Shown piece by piece: positions 24,801 through 39,800 of a stretch of 64,000 nt of DNA. The stretch is taken from NCBI GenBank assembly GCA_013398175.1, contig VZRZ01006776.1, positions 380,257 to 444,256 of the forward strand, read 5' to 3'. The stretch comes from Climacteris rufus (taxonomy: Eukaryota > Chordata > Aves > Passeriformes > Climacteridae). Within the stretch, counting starts at the first letter, position 1; each line of letters begins with the position of its first letter. The translations under genes and the position numbers were made by a program. Below the pieces are notes generated by a model that worked only from the letters and a program-made list of their open reading frames with translations, did not search any database and was not told the origin of the DNA.

Positions 24801-27800
24801 TGCAATCAATAGTGGGGGGCTCAAGGGACCTGTTCCCTGCTGGCTTTTTCAGCATTCTAACTAGAGGGCAAAGAGCTTATCAAGACCAGTCACCCAGTTA
24901 ACATTTCACTTACACCTTACTTGTACTGTGAATTTAATTATAGTTCCCATTGCACCTGTGTAGATTACCATTTAAACCAACAGACTGGATCTCTGAAGAC
25001 ATCACCTCACAGGACATGCCTCAAATGACTACTTGGCATGTCAGGATCTTGTAACAGATAAGTTGTGGAGTGCACATGAGTAGGAAAAGTGAATTAAATA
25101 CTTACAATAACAAAACAGGCAGAGTACGCACATCCTACCTTAACATGAAGCAAATAGTGATCTCTCACTTTGCGATTCAGTGCAGCACTTGTGGTCAGAA
25201 CTCCCTGCTGGTTAATCTGGAAAGTGCTCTCTTCATTTCCACTCAGGATGGTGAAGACAAAAGGAGGGCCATTGTGAGAAGAATCCTTGTCTGTCACCAC
25301 TAGCTGCAGCACACTAAATCCAATAGGCTTATTTTCCTATAATACACATTGGTTTTGTTGTAATTGAAGATATAGTATGATGTTGATTTCTTCCTCACAA
25401 CAGAAACCCCCACAAATTACTGTCAAACCAGTTAATCAGTACAGGAGAAATCAGAGTGACAATATTGCTTCAGGAAAACTACTACCCTCTGAGAATAAGA
25501 ATAAAAAACAGCAAAAGGAGAAAGGCAGTTTTTCAAACTTTGTATTATATTTTTGAAGGTAGTTCAGCCTTGGCACTTTACATTTTCCACTTCTGGTCTG
25601 AATTAATATTACTGTAGCCTAATTACCAAGTCATCAAAGATTTCAAATTTAGCTAAAACACCTGTCAAGAATAATCTAATGCCTTTATTGGGAGGACTAG
25701 AAAAACACACTGTTCCATCTGACCCCTTGTGCCCCTAATTAGTGTTCTGACTACAGTTGTGACTGCTACAGCCACCAGTTAAAACATTAAATCCAAGTTT
25801 TAAAATTTGCATCATAAAACCCTTTCAAGACTGTATCATGTGGATGCCCGGGGTTTCACACACACTTTACATACTTTGGCTTGTCATGTACCTTACACAC
25901 ACATACAACCTTATCTAACACTTGTAACTCCTCTTCCAGAATACTTGTACTATACTGTATCAGCCAGACTTTTTTGTATACATACTTATTTTAAAAGCAA
26001 GAAAAGTAGAAACATTATGTTGAAGTACAACAGTAACAAAATGCTATTCTTTCACAGTTGCAAAAACTCCTAAAAAAAAAAAATTCTTTTTTTCTGAGAA
26101 AATAAGTCAGTTTAGTTACCAGATACGGCAGCTGAAGCTTTTTCCCTTTCAGCAAAACAAAGATATTCGCTTTAAAATACAAATATTTACAGTTGGACGT
26201 CTAAAGTAATTTGACTTCCCTAAGAGCTAAGCACATTTCCAACTCTGTCCAAATATGTGCATCTCCAATACACAGACATGCACACAAGCATTCTTGGGCA
26301 ACTCCTCCAGCTTTTTCTCTGCTACCCTCAACTAGGACAGGCCCACATGAATGAACTATAAAACAAGAGGTCTTCCTTTTTAATTGAGTAAGGGAAATAG
26401 TACAGACACTGTCTCCATAGTCTGCAGTTTAGGAGATACATTAATTAACACTCATTTCAAGAAAGGCTATATTTGGGGAAAATACCTTTGATGGCACACA
26501 AGCATGAATCTGTTGTTTAGGGTTTTTTCTTTGTTTGTTTGTTTTTTGTTTTTTTTTAAAGCAAGATCCAGAACATCTTATTTGCATACTCTGTGTATAT
26601 CCTGTATATTCACTTTGCCCTAGTTGGGAAAGCTACCTTTACAAATCACACACACTGTCCCAAACACAAGTGGTGTATGTTAGGATGGCACAGTGCACCA
26701 GATAACACTGTCTGATCCTCACTTATCTACTGTACCAGGCCAGGCATCAGCAACAGCAAAAGGACCCAAGGAATTGAGATCATTTACATTACTAGTATAC
26801 AAAGATATTAATGCAAATCCTTTGGTGCCTTCCATATAATTTCAATTGGATTCAGGAAGACAAGACGTATAGACAGTGCCCCCTCTCTCTCTGCTTTAGT
26901 AGAGTTTTCTGAATCAGGCAAGTACATGCCAGACACTTGAGAATCTGGCCTACTTCTACCATCCTAAGGTGCAAAATTAGTCAAAGGATTGGTATGCAGC
27001 CATATGAAATTCTACTCATGTTCTAACTGCTTCTGATCCCAGAGGAGGCCAATGGGAATTAAGTCTTAACCTAAGTGTCATCGTGCAGAACACTAGCTTC
27101 ACAGTAACAGGCATCTAAAGGATCTTTTTCTAAGCAGTAACTTTTAAGACTAAAATGAAATAGAAAAATTATGTATTTTAACATCCCTGTATGATACAAA
27201 GAATGTTCTATGCATAAATGGAAAGCATAATATATACATACATGTACACACACAAGGAATCTGAAAACAAAACCCAAGTTGTGGAGTCTCCCCCAATGTA
27301 GATATAGAAGAATTGTCTGGACTCAAGTTCTGTGCAATGTGCACTAGAATGACCCTACCTAAGTAGGGAGGTTTGACCAGATGATCCACTGTGATCCCTT
27401 CCAACCTCACCCATTCTGTGACTCCATGAACTTGCAATGTAAGTTTCTAAATAACCTGCACCCACTGCTTACCACTTATTTGCTAAGCAGTCTCACTGTC
27501 AACCTTAAATAACTAAAAATACAGAAAAATTCAAGTCACAAATTTGCAGTCAAATAACATTATTGAGTCAACTACTTCACTAGTTGTATTTACCTGAATG
27601 ATAACACTATAGTTTCCTTTTGAGAACACAGGAGGATTATCATTTACATCAGAAACATCAATGTTAACTGTAGTTGTATTAAGTCTAGGTGGGCTTCCAT
27701 TATCTGATGCTTGAACTGTCAAGGTATATCCTGAAATCTAAAAAAACAATTTAAAAAAAAATTAAAACATTCACTGAAGAGGAAAAAAGTAATAAACTCG

Positions 27801-30800
27801 GTTTTTGTTTTATGGAAGAAATACTTTAGCACAATCCCCAGTAAAGCTTTCCTTCGTATATTTAATCCTTCCTCTTCCTCCCTGTGCCCCAAAATTACTG
27901 ATATAAATAGATGCTTTATTATAGCTATATTAATTTTGGAACATAAAATGGTCATTTACAAATAGAATTACAAAATGGTGGTCATCAATTATGTATTGCT
28001 AAACAAATCCCAACTGCTCAAAAAGCATGAAAAACTTACCTTTTCTCTGTCTAGAAGCTTAGTCACTTTTATTTCACCCCTTGTAGGGTCAATTGTAAAA
28101 GGATTTCCTTGATTGCCATCTGTAATTGTGTAATGAATGCGGTTGTTGGAAGGTCCATCAGCATCATCTGCCATAACCTAAGGGACATTACAGTCTCATT
28201 TAAAATAGGTTGAAACAGACCCTAACACCTTTCAGATAAACTCATCCTGAAGATGAGCTATTCTGGTCTAACACATTTCATAGTTCTCAGGAGGAATGTC
28301 ATCTCAATAGAACACACCAACATCACTTAAATTTCCTGAACTTCTTCTGAAAGTTAAGTCATGTTCTCATGAGGAGTACATGAACATATCACAAAATATC
28401 ATCTACTTTCCCACAGCATCTGAAGTCCCTCATTCTGAAACTTTTTCAAAGTCAATTTTCAATTCACTCAGTGGTAAACGTTCATTGACGTTCACCTTCA
28501 AATCAATACTTATTCCTTCGAGAGTGAAAGGATATTCATCATGACAGAGTATTTAAAGGTAAAAATCCAATACATACTGTAATAACTGACTGTTCAAGCA
28601 TAGCATCTTCACTGATTACTGCAGTGTAAGTGTCTTGGCTAAATACTGGAGTATTGTCATTGATATCCGTGACATTAATATTCACTGTTACAACATCACT
28701 TAACGAAGGCGTGCCTCCATCTGTGGCCTCCACTGTCAAGTAGTACTCATGAGAACTTTCGTAATCCAAGCTCTCAATGACAAAAATGGCTCCTAGGGAA
28801 GAAGAAGAAGAAAAAAGCCTCACACAAACTCTGCTACTGCTGCAGTATTATGTATTGCAACTTTTTATTTTGACCTGACAAAAACTCAGCTTCTTCAAGG
28901 CTTGATCTGTCATGGTAAAGTGACAAAGTGAAGTTCCTGCCATTACCACAAAAAACTCACACTTTAAAACAAGCTGGCTTGTATTTTGTGAGTTTTTAAC
29001 TGACTAGTTAAAATAGTGCAGTCCCTAATATACATATTGATCTGCTGCTGGAAGAGTTTTTCTGGACCCTTTTTACTCCTTTCAAACATATGAAGTTTAT
29101 TGGCAAAGTACTTCTATACCATAGTAACAGCATGTTCCCTGGAAAAAGCAGCAGAATTGTAATTTCCATTACACTAGTACAATTAACTACTAAACTACTT
29201 AACTAACTACTAAAAGCTAACTACAATTAGCTTTTGGGTAGAAATCTTATTAAAAACAAAACAAATCAAAAAAACCCCAAAACCCAAACAACTTTACCAG
29301 AAAAAGAACTATCTAAGAAAACAAAACTAAATTTGAGGTATATATTGATTTTTAACAAGGAATTGTCATTAATAGGGAAAAACTATCTATAGAACCGAAA
29401 TAATTCCTGAGACTGCATCTGACTATCATGCAAGCCTAAAATCTCTGCTGTCATAGTGGATATATTGGTTGAACATAATATTCCTAACCCAACCTCTCTT
29501 TAAAGGCATATGAAATATCTTTACAATTACTGTCTTTGTAGACCAATGACTAGTCTCCCCAACCAATTTTATTTCTAATCCTTCTTTTGCCAAATCTGGC
29601 CATTCATTCTGATTGTACACCATCTGTGAAAGGACTATTATGCTTCTATCATTACAGATCTATGTCTTTCCACCCCCTCTGCCCCCAGAGTGGGGAATAT
29701 TTCACTTTGGAAACCCTTAATCTTGCCAGCTAAATGAATCTAATTCAAGTAACAATAAACAGAAGGAACAAATAAAGTTCCTATTCTACATTTTACTGCA
29801 CTCCTCTTGCAACATGCTGGCAAAATGGGTGAAAAGACAGCAGCAGCAACTTTACAGCCAGGATGATGCACATGGATTATACATAACCTATTTGGCTGAA
29901 CTACGGTAAAACTCAGTATGGCATTGTCCTCACTTGGGCTAAAGTACGTTCACTGTTGTAACCCCGTTACCTGTTGTTGAATCGATGCTGAATTTTCCAT
30001 GTTCATTCCCACTGACTATTGAGTATGTGATTTCAGCATTGGCTTCAATGTCTCTGCTTGCAGCATAGATTTGGAGAACTTCAGTTCCAACCAAAATGTC
30101 CTCTGATACACTTGCACTATACTCCCTATGCTCAAATACAGGTGGATTATCATTTATATCCAAAACAGAAACTACAAGACTACTTGTTGAAGACAGTCTT
30201 CTAGGTAAACCTTCATCTGTAGCTTTCAAAGTTAATGTGTACACAGCTTGCAATTCCCGATCCAGAGGCTTCTCCAAACGAATGATTCCAGAGAATTCAT
30301 CAATAGAGAACTGCCCCTCTGCAGAGTTCACCAGTGAATAATGGATTTTACGGTTCAACCCTGCATTTTGAAAACAATTTTCAAGTACAAAGCAGCCATT
30401 AAAATACGTAACAACATAATAATCCATCTGGATAGCTACAGAAACAAAACATGCATGCTAAATATTATCATTCATGTTAGAAGTACATTTCAGCAAGAGT
30501 TAAAGGCTCTTGTGAAGGGCATAACTATTTCCAAAAGAAATTAAGCTAACACCTCACTGCACTGATTTTCTGTCATACAAAAAAACATGAGCCATGGTTC
30601 TGCTTCAGTTACAGCACTAGTTAATACGAAACAATTAGTAATATAAATCTAATTGTAACTTTAGAACAACAGCATCTGCTTAGCAGGCTTATAATAACAG
30701 AGGAGGATATGGAAAATAGGTTACATCAAATAACTAGACTCAATACCAGTAAGTTTATTTAAGAACAATGCCCCAAAAGGAACACAATTTCTAGCAACAT

Positions 30801-33800
30801 TTCTGTATAAAACAGACAAAAAACTTAGAGATTTTAGGGGCAAGTATTTTGGTCCTCCTGAGCCTCAAAGACTAGTGAAGTGTGAAAACATCTGTCTGCT
30901 ACCTTCCAAATGAGGAACCTAGCTTTATCACAGAACAAAGCAGGTCAGCTGTTTTATGAGGCAACTATTCATTAATAGTATTTGATTAATAAACAATTAA
31001 TTAATGATGAGATATGGGAATCATACACTTTTAAAAATACTTTATGCTGCTGTGTTCCTTACAACAAAAACTATGAACAAACACTTTGTAATGTAATTTT
31101 CAGTTCAAGTTCGCTTAAATATTTGCAACTGAACAGTGAAGATAAAGAAACAGTAAAAATCTTAACAGCATATACAGCTGACCATGGTTCTCTTGATGAT
31201 ATGATCTTTGATGGCTGGCCTGAGAAGCACACATTCAAAAATCTATCAATGCCCATTTACATGAACAGACAGGTTGACAGTCCTATTACTTACATCAGAT
31301 ATAAAAGGACAAACCTAATCCATCATAACATTAATACCTTGTCACACTAAAAATATCCTACATTTTGTCTTTCCCCCCTCCTCTTTTTTGCAGTGACACA
31401 AAAGGGATGTCTTTCCAAGCTACTCACACATGAAGTCAGGTGTTAAACGGTTTAGTAGACCTAAATATATCTTTCAGGAGTCTAATCCTGAATGGTATTG
31501 AACATCTGTCAGCTCTACTGAAACACATGACACTTCTCAAGATGAAACTAAATAAATATTACCGTAACTCTGGTACCATGACAAGGGTATCAGTCCAGGA
31601 ATGCATACCTGCATCTGCATCTGTTGCCTGCACTCTTGTCAGAAGGGTTTTAGGCTCTGTGTTTTCAAATACTGCAATGGAGTAAGTATCACTTGTAAAC
31701 TCTGGGGCATTATCATTCACATCTTCCAGAGTCAGGATAATACTAGCTTGGCAGAATCTTCCTCCTCCATCTGTGGCTTTCACTAGAAGATGATAAACTG
31801 CTTGCTGCTCACGATCAAGTGCCATTAATGTTTTCAGTTCACCTACAAACACCATAACATACAGAAGTTGATGCAAGTTGAAAGACTTAAGGACCCCAAC
31901 ACGATTTCCCCTAAAATCAGAAAAACTAAACAATTTTCTTCTTTACAGTAATTTAATCAGTGGCTAAGTCAACAACTGTACAGTACTGATGAGCTCCATG
32001 TTGGGCAAAGCATGTAAGTAACCTGCCTTTTCAGCTGGAAAAGATAAAGTACTAAAACCCTTTACTTTTTTTACGAATGTTCTTGAAAAAGGAATTAGCT
32101 GTAGTAAAACTATCTGATGGTGCAGAATGAGAAAGAATGTGTATACATGCAGAAATCCATGTGTGTTCAAAGAAAATTAAAATATTAGAACTCTAGCTTT
32201 AAAAAAAATGCAAGGTTAAGTCCATGTCTGGTTTTTCTGGGTTATTTAGTTGTATTCCTTCCACAGCTATTAATGTTTCCTCCTCTAACATTCAATGAAT
32301 AAACAAAGCTGTTCCCTACGAGATATTAATTGCTACTACAGACAAACCTCTAGAACTCTAACACATATTTTCTTTATAAAGTGACAGAAAACACGAGAAG
32401 CTACTACATGTAGTAATTGTCTCCTTTTAAACAAGTCAAAGAAGTATTAAGAAATGCTGTTTTTGAGTACTCTAGCTCTACCAATACTCAATTTATGTAA
32501 CAACATACCAGCATATCACACAGGTGACATTCAAAATAAAAAACAAACAAACAAACAAACAAACAAACCCATTAAGTAAGGTCCTTCTCATTTATTTTGT
32601 CACTGAAGTGTTCTAATCTCTTCTACTTGCTTTACATCTTTGTATTCATCACTTTTTTTATACTGTTAACCTTCTTACTGCTTGTCTAGTTCAGCCCACA
32701 CAGCACAGGATTTTGGCATTAGTTGTGACTTACACTATAATCCAAAACGCACAAACACCATGAAAACCAAAGTCAAGCAAGTTAAAAGTTAGTCTCATTT
32801 ACACAGTGTTTCCAATACAACTGGAGGCACTTTTGGTGTTTGCTATGGCAAGGAAACTACTACTACTTGCTACTAGTACAAGGAATATAAAAAGAGTAAA
32901 TTTTACGGTGTACTTTTATTCCCGTCACTTCAGCATGGAAGTTTCTGGCTTAAGGGCCATTAACCTGTTTACTCTTTAGTTCCTCATATTTTAAAGCATT
33001 TGCCTTTTGCCTGATTTTATTCAATATATTATTAGCATTTGTGTAGTAGAAATTCCCATTTTAAACCAATGTACAAGAAACCAACTCAAAGTGGAAAGTT
33101 TTAAGTACTGACATGTATGTTTCAATGTAACAGCAAAACATGTTATAAAATGAGGTGATGCCTGGGATCTTGTATAGTGTATAAAGTAGTATTACCTGTG
33201 TCTGGAGTGAGTCTGAATTTTTCTGCTCCCGGGCCATGCAGAGTGTAAGTAATTTCTGCATTGGAACGAATATCTGCATCTGTAGCAGACACCTGCATTA
33301 TCAGTTTGCCAGGAAGGGCATCTTCAGGAACGGAATCAGCATATAAAGTCTGCAAGATTTCAAAGTTACACTGAAAGACTAAACATATGAAGCAAGCAGA
33401 GACTGGAAAGGGGAGGGGAAGAGGGAATGTCAGAGGAACTAATATTCTGTTTGAATGTTTGGTAACATATAATGTGAACCAGAGAATGAAATACTTGAAA
33501 ATTAAAATAACTTATGAATTTCTAATTAATTACTTCACATTTAATTTTTCAGAAAGGTATTTAATACTGCGACTGTAGGGACTTTTGAACATCACTGCAT
33601 TGCTAAGAACTTGAAACACTTGTAACTGATTAACCAATAAGGAAATGCATTCCCAAAATAAGAGTTATAAATTTTTCTAATTTCATTTTTATCTCTTTTG
33701 GTGGATCATCTTCTCTAGGTCTGTCTCAGTCTACAAGAAACTGATATCTGCTTTTTTTTTTAATGACACAAAAGCTTCTAGATTAAATAAAAAATAAGAA

Positions 33801-36800
33801 AAATTACTCTGAATTTAATGGCACTAAGCACTCTTACAGCTCTAACATGTCAGGAATGTGCATTACATTAGAAGCACTGAGCCCCGTAGCACCAATACTA
33901 TCAAAGGGAAAAAATAAAAGGAAAAAAGCTAAAAACACTGACTTGCCAGTCTGTATAACTGCAGCCACTTACATAGTAGTAACCAACATAAACATCAACT
34001 GAAAAAAAGAATCCTATGTTTGCTGTTTAATTGTTCTTCTTAGTACAAGGGAAGATTTCAGTCTGGTAATATCAAATCTGTTTTCAACTATTAAAAGTCC
34101 AAATGTGCTAAGGAAAAAAAAGAAAAAAAAAGAAAAAGCTGGGCTTCCACAAAAGGCAATTACACATCTTGCACGGGCCACCTTTCCGGGTTTTTTCCAT
34201 TCCTTATTTTTCATGTCCATTTTTGCAGGCTACAAAATCTGGTAAGGTAGACAGCTTTGTAGCAAGAAAACATTTACTGATTACAGATTTTAGGTGCTGT
34301 TGAGTGCAACTGCAGGATAATGTCCTAGTCTTTTCAACTGTTTTATCACAGGAAATACACACAAATATCAACTAAACAATTGGATTCAGCTTTCTTTGAG
34401 ATCTTGGTTCTTTCATAAAATAGAGCATCATGGCTGCAGCTTAAAACAATTCTTTTTGGAAAAGCATGCATTAACACAGGAGAAACGTACTACAATGCTC
34501 CTTATATTTTTCAAATACCCACTGAGTGTCAATGAACTGTGTCTCTGGATTTTTAAAAAATCTATCCATGAAGTATCTTTAATTGACAGCATTCTACCTT
34601 AACAGTCCAAATTTTTGTTACTGGTTTAAAAGGAATAGCAATTTGTCAATCTCCTGAGAAGCAATTTCAGAGAAAATGTAGATTTTATGTATGAAAGCAG
34701 CTGGACATGAAGACATAAGACTCTGCCTACCTTTTCACAAACAGGGCTATTATCATTAGCATCAAGGACTTTAACCTCCACCACGGCTTTAGCTGCAAAG
34801 GTCCCATCAGTAGCTGTAATATTTAGAAGATAATTATCCTTTTCTTCCCTGTCCAGAGGCTTTTTGACATAGACCTTCCATTCATTCTGTATATTTTCAA
34901 TAGCAAACTGTCCCAAGGGATCACCTCCTGAAATATGAAAGGAAATATTTATTTAAAGAAAAGATGGGGATTTCTACTGTTACTCTATCAAAATTAAGAT
35001 CTAGTAAAAAAAAAAAAAGGTAGACACAAATAAGCAGCCACTCTGCAGCTTTACAGGGAAACAGCTTCATTTCCCAAGTAGAAATTGTCAGTAGATGCTC
35101 AGACAACAAATTTAACTGAAGCCAACAGAATCCATAAAAATTAATGTAGAAATTCATGTAACATTATAGAAAACATCATATCAAGACATATGCTAAATAA
35201 AACCAATAAAATACTCCACTGAAAATTAATAGTCTATTATTTTGTGAATTTTTTTTCATTTCTTCTTTAATTACATCGCTAAGTATATTTTTTAAAAATA
35301 AACTTTGATATATAAATAAACAATATACATAAAAAGGCATTTTAAGCAAGGCACACATGAAACAAAGTCAAATATCCGTTTTCTAAAACTCATTTTTCCA
35401 CTGATATTTTTACTATTCATATAAAGACACACACATTCTCTCTTTGCAGCTCTACAGTTTCAAACACTTTCCAATCATTTAAAAAACTAAGTTGTATCTC
35501 CCATCAGTCCAGGACCACTCAAATGATTATTCTGACATTTCCCAAAAAGATTTACCTGTAATGTAATAAAAGACTTGTCTATTGGTTTCTTCCGTATCAG
35601 CATCAGTTGTACTCAGGATGGCAATTACCCCACCAGGAGGATCATCCTCACTGACTGTTCCTTTATATATCTCTGCAGTAAACCGTGGAGGATTGTCATT
35701 CACATCTGTGACAGTGACTTCAACCACAGCCATAGAAGACAGTTGAATTTTTTCACCTCGGTCAGATGCAATCACTCTAATTTTGTATTTGTCTCGTTTC
35801 TCGTGATCGAGTTCTTTGAGAGTGGTAATCCAGCCAGTTTCCATGTTTATGGCAAATGACTCTATAATGTCTGGCTCTTGAGAAGGATCCAAGCTGTAAG
35901 TAACCTGCCCATTGAGTCCTGAATCTAAGTCAGTTCCTTTAACCTGTATGACTCCTGTTCCAGCTGATGTGTTTTCTACGATGAATGCTTCATATGGATT
36001 GGACTCCAAAATAGGTTTGTTATCATTTGCATCTTTTACCTGAATGCTTACCTCTACTGAGGAAACAACATTATAATCTTCATTTGCATACTGTGCTCGA
36101 ACTGAGAACTGATACCACTTAGTTGTTTCATGATCAAGATTCTTCTCAAGTTTCAACTGTCCAGTCTGTCGATCAATCACAAAAAAGTCATCTCTGTTGC
36201 TTTCAGGAGTATTCCCTTTAATCAGGCTATATACTAAAGTCTGATTATGCTCTGCTTTGATAACATCTATCACAGTTCCAATGGGAATGTCCTCAGAAAC
36301 CGTGTAAGAATAAAATGGTTCTGAAAATTTTGGAGCAGGCACTTCTGGTGGGAGTATTCTAGCATAGACAGGAACAACCGACTCTTTCTTGGGAGATCCA
36401 CCATCAATTGCTCTAACAAGGAAAGTAAGAAACTCATTTTCCAAACCAATTAAGCTTTCTTTTGTAGTAATTATACCAGACAATGAATCAATTTCTAAAT
36501 TCTCTTTGACATTTTCAGACTCTGCTTCAATAGCATATGTGATGTCTGCATTTGTACCCTCATCAGCATCAGACGCCCAGACTTTAATGACAGAAGTACC
36601 CCGTGGAACATCAGACCCAATATTTACTTCATATTCTGTTGCTCGGAATTGAGGAGCATTATCATTGTCATCTGTAAGTATCACATTTACAGTACAGAAA
36701 GCAACTTTCCCTCCTGAATCTTTGGCCATTAAACTGATGGCAATTACTTTTTCTACTTGCGTTTCACGGTCAAGCTTTTCAGAGGTAAATATCTGCCCTC

Positions 36801-39800
36801 TCTCATTTGTATAAAACCTATCTTTGGCAAAGTCATTCACAATGTGGTAAGTGATGTGGCCAAATGTTCCAGAGTCTTCATCTGTTGCTTTAACTTCAGT
36901 CACCAAAGTATGCAATGGAGCATTTTCAGCTAGTTCAACCTCATATTCATTCTGGCTGAAAACAGGACTGTGCATATTGGCACTGATTACACTTATATGG
37001 ACTTGGGCTGAGCTTCTGAAGACCCCGTCAGAAACTGACACGTTAAGATTATAATGTGACTTTAGTGTCTGTCTGCGTAGGTTTGAGATGGTGATAATGC
37101 CAGTTTTACTATTAATCACAAAATTCTTCTGATCGTTGCCTGTCAGAATGGAGTACTCCAGCTTGTCAACATCCGAACTATCTGCATCTGAGGCCTGCAC
37201 ACATGTCACAAAATGTCCTCGAGGAGCCAGTTCACTAATTTTAGCTTCATAAAGCAAATGGCTAAAAAGAGGGGGATTATCATTGAGATCAGTTACATCA
37301 ACAGTTACTATGGTATCACTGCTCAAGGGCAGCATGCCACCATCTATGGCTCTTATCAGTAACTTATGTTGTTTAATTTGTTCATAGTCCAAAGTTCTTG
37401 CTGTAAGAATGAGTCCAGTGCTGCTATCTATGTGAAAGTAGTTATGAGTTTCACTATTATCTTCAACCAAGTGATAGGAAATTCCCCTGTTTGTTCCAGA
37501 ATCAGCATCTGTAGCGCTCACTTGTGCAACAGATGATCCAACGACGCATGCTTCAGAAAGTGTTGCAATGTAAGACTCCTTTGTAAACACAGGAGGATTA
37601 TCATTGATGTCTTCCACTATTATGTCTACAAACACATCGGCATGCGCCCCATTTAGGGAGTCAGTTGCTCGGACACTCAGTTTGTAGGCTGGGTGAGACT
37701 CAAAGTCAAGAGGGGCAACAACATTTATAACTCCAGTGTTGAAGTTGATAGTGAACTGATTGAAAGGATCTCCACCTGTGATGCTATAAAACACCTTGAG
37801 TCCTTCAGGGCTGTTTGCTTGTACATGTACCACAGGACTATGGAGCTGAATGTTTTCTGGTATGTCTGCACTGTAGAAAGGCTTTTCAAACACTGGCATA
37901 GCTTTACTCATAACTGTAATTGGGACTATAACTTCAGCAGAAAAAGCAGGGTCTCCTCCATCTTTTGCCACTACTGTGACCAGATACTCCTTATTTAGTG
38001 TGTCTGGTTCAAACTTCTTCCTCAGGGAGATTTCACCAGTGGAATCAATTTGGAAATGTTCATGATGTTCTTTGAGATAGTAATGCACCTCTCCATTTCT
38101 GCCTGTATCTTTATCTACTGCAGTCACACGTTGAATAACATGGCCTGCTTCAGAGTCTACTTTAACAACAGCATAATATGGAAGATCGACAAAAAATGGA
38201 GCATTATCATTTACATCTTCTACTGTGACTTTGACTACAATGTGTGCAACAACTGATGGTTTATTTTCCTCTGTCACTTCTACAACCACATCAAAAGATT
38301 CTTGCTGTTCACGATCAAATGGTATTCCTGTTGTTGAAAGGACTCCTGAAGTTTGGCTTATTTTAAATCTGCTGTCTGGATTTAGAATATGGTAAAACAA
38401 AGGCTCATTTATTTGATTCCCTATAGCAGTAACAACAGCTATTGTTTTTGCCTCTGTGGAATTCTCCTGAACTGTTGCAGAGTAAGAACTCTGTGTGAAC
38501 CTCAGCTGGCTTGCTTTGCTTTCTTTCACATTAATTTTTACAGATGCAGTGCTTGCAAATCTGCCATCAGATGCTCTTACTGTTAATTCATACCTGCTTC
38601 TTAACTGAGTTGTGTTTTGTACTGTTATGTCTCCAGTCTTAGGGTTTACAGAAAATTTTTCTCCAATGTTCCCTTCAATAATGGAATAAATTAATTGTGA
38701 AAAAATGCCTGAATCAGCATCAGTGGCATTTATGCTGATGACTTTCACACCTTTATAAGTTGGAAGCAGAATGGATGTCTCGTATAACTCTCTTGAAAAC
38801 ACAGGAGGGCAATCATTGATGTCAATTACATAAATAGTAACATTAGCTGCATATTCTGCATATAGACGTGGTATCCCCATATCATGCACTTGCACTGAAA
38901 AGTGGAAAATATTTGTCTCCTCATAGTCCAGACTCATTACTGTCCGAATGGCACCAGTGCTAGAATCAATGGCAAAATACTGGCGGACAGATGGTTCAAC
39001 AATTTGATAAACAAGCAAAGCATTATATTCTTTATCAGCATCTGTAGCTCGAATTACTAACGGGATATTCTTGTCAGTGAGAAGCACACTGTTAATTGAA
39101 GCTGATTCACTGATGAGTCCTGTATATTCAGCCTGCATAAAAATTGGTGCATTGTCATTCTCATCCCGAAGATGTACCAAAACTGTTGCATTACTGGACA
39201 AACCAGCCATGTTTGTTCCTTGCACAGTTAGAGTGTAAAAAGGCAAAGTTTCAAAATCAAGCATCTTCTGAGTAACGATGACACCTGAGTTTGGGTTGAT
39301 AGCAAAGACATCATCTGTATTACCATCCTTTATTTCATAAACTACAGAAGACTGACTGTATGCTGTAACCATTCCAACAAAACTGCCAATGCTGACACTT
39401 TCACTGATTTCTGTAGAATATTCTTTGGCTGTGAATTTTGGTGAGGCATTATCAGAAACTGTAACAAATATGTGCACAGAGGTCACTTCACTCATTGGAG
39501 GATGTCCTTTGTCTGTAGCTTTTACCATCAGGTTGTATTCTTCCTGGTTACTGCGATCTAATTCCTTTGCAATTTTAATAATTCCCAAAACGGGATCAAT
39601 AAGGAAGGAATTTCCAATATTCCCTGTGAAGACAAAAAAAAGTAATTAAGAAATAGCTATATAGAACTTAAGGGATGACTGCTTATTTAGCTCTATACTT
39701 AAAGAGACAGAGAGAGAACATAGAGACTATGGAAGTTCCGTAGTTTTGCTTGACAAACATTTGTTAGCCTGTCTGGAAAGTCTTCTATAATCAAGAGTTG

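Larger units (their letters stand above)
27738..35555 (-). other. FAT1 introns 10-16
   Basis: Introns lie at 27738-28039, 28178-28577, 28793-29970, 30361-31608, 31843-33195, 33350-34730 and 34928-35555. Content is A/T-rich unique sequence. The only simple repeat noted is the AAAC run in intron 12. Confidence 0.88.

Noticed and set aside
37693..37998. 101-codon plus-strand ORF and others antisense to exon 10
   Set aside because: Antisense shadows of the cadherin coding frame without independent signals.
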